Assembly: GCA_964603615.1 (NCBI GenBank)
Contig: CAZRVU010000075.1
Location: 1-5,632, forward strand
DNA: 5,632 nt
From: JAAZMI01 sp964603615
GTDB taxonomy: Bacteria; Bacillota; Dethiobacteria; DTU022; UBA8154
Direction of reading: 5' to 3'
The notes beneath the pieces are model-generated. The model saw only the letters and a list, made by a program, of their open reading frames with translations. It was not told the DNA's origin and ran no database searches. A program made the position numbers and the translations under genes. Below are positions 5,089 through 5,632 of this stretch, piece after piece (position 1 is the first letter of the stretch; each line of letters opens with the position of its first letter).

Positions 5089-5632
5089 TTATTGAAAGGG
5101 GAGACGCCCCTTTTTACCAAGGTAATAGTTACCCCCGCCGCCGGTGCAGGGATTCAAAGGCTCGCGATCGCCCACACTCGTATTGATTACCAGACCAATG
5201 GGATTGAGGCAATCCGGGGTCACGGTGTTTATGCCCGTATCAATGGCGTTAGTCACCGTTATTTGGCCATTATCACAGGCGCCGTTGTGATAACCGGCCA
5301 TTTGATTCCAAGCCTCCTCATACCTCTTGTAAGCCTCTTCTCTTTCCTGCGGGGATGTTCCCTGTGTAAGGACGGTCTCATGGTATTTATCGTAAGCTTT
5401 CTGCACGTTTTCGATAGCCTGATCCCTTTTTTTCTTTTCTTGCCAGGCATTATAACCGCTATAAGCAGTTTTTGCGGCAGCTACGGAAACCGTGACCACC
5501 CCCACCACAGCCCCCACTGCTTTCCAGGTTACCCAGGCTTCCAGGACCAGCAAACCATCGGGATCTATAAAGGTGACGGGGTTATTGGCAGCGTAAGCGT
5601 AGGGGTTTATTCCCCCGGCAATGCCCAGTGGA
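5089..5632 (-). CDS. RHS-family protein, C-terminal 180 residues (5' part beyond right edge)
   Basis: The frame is open from the right edge. The first visible residues, PLGIAGGINPYAYAANNP then VTFIDPDG, are the hallmark end of the RHS-repeat-associated core (GGxNxYxYxxNNPxxxxDPxG), so this is the 3' end of an RHS gene. A TTG at 5553 would give a 154-residue ORF but is internal: core coding continues upstream of it. The tail after DPDG begins with a hydrophobic segment (residues ~32-53 of the visible part), followed by a charged, probably helical or coiled-coil region (~63-112: WQEKKKRDQAIENVQKAYDKYHE, with EREEAYKRYEEAW). The end is Gly/Asn-rich with three Cys (119, 141, 162) and finishes GGGGNYYLGKKGRLPFQ. 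In RHS proteins the part beyond DPxG is the variable cargo, often a toxin; I recognise no nuclease, deaminase, ADP-ribosyltransferase or peptidase motif. It may be an inert, membrane-active or new cargo. Confidence 0.9.
   Translation of the reverse strand, partial: PLGIAGGINPYAYAANNPVTFIDPDGLLVLEAWVTWKAVGAVVGVVTVSVAAAKTAYSGYNAWQEKKKRDQAIENVQKAYDKYHETVLTQGTSPQEREEAYKRYEEAWNQMAGYHNGACDNGQITVTNAIDTGINTVTPDCLNPIGLVINTSVGDREPLNPCTGGGGNYYLGKKGRLPFQ

Noticed and set aside
5089..5553. Independent 154-residue protein starting at TTG 5553
   Set aside because: The frame continues upstream into the conserved end of the RHS core, so the TTG is an internal Leu codon.

Overview
The window looks like chromosomal DNA of an anaerobic Gram-positive bacterium of the Clostridia (Peptococcaceae/Moorella-like). 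This is inferred from the mid-50s GC content by eye, strong Shine-Dalgarno sites (AAAGGAG, AGAGGTGA), and typical small zinc-ribbon and SHOCT-like proteins. No taxonomic marker is present, so the assignment is tentative. Every supported gene lies on the minus strand, so the locus reads right to left. I see no convincing plus-strand gene, RNA gene, CRISPR array or insertion sequence.

Layout in reading order. (1) 5632-5089 is the 3' end of an RHS-family gene that enters from the right. It carries the last residues of the conserved RHS core (GGINPYAYAANNP...DPDG) and a 154-residue variable tail with a hydrophobic segment, a charged helix and a Gly/Cys-containing end. (2) 5088-4924 is non-coding and holds two perfect inverted repeats. 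(3) 4923-4510 encodes a 137-residue protein with two YD (RHS) repeats, a SHOCT-like helical pair and a Trp-rich WWQ module. (4) 4443-3988 is a lipocalin-like small-protein reading frame whose conserved coding extends well upstream of its only ATG and is then cut by stop codons. It is either N-terminally decayed, frameshifted, or read through an A AAA AAG slippery site that lies in exactly the right phase. (5) 3960-3013 encodes a 315-residue zinc-ribbon, multi-pass membrane protein. (6) 3016-1 is the first 1005 codons of a large exported RHS/YD-repeat protein that runs off the left edge. Its start overlaps the preceding stop (ATGA).

Taken together this is an RHS locus: the end of one RHS gene, a block of small accessory proteins, and a second RHS gene translationally coupled to a membrane protein. 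The small proteins occupy the place where immunity genes or orphan RHS tips sit in polymorphic-toxin loci, but none resembles a known immunity protein to my eye, and the visible tail does not resemble a toxin domain I recognise. The coupling of the zinc-ribbon membrane protein to the second RHS gene, and the YD-SHOCT-WWQ fusion, are the most interesting features. Joint function is inference from gene order only.
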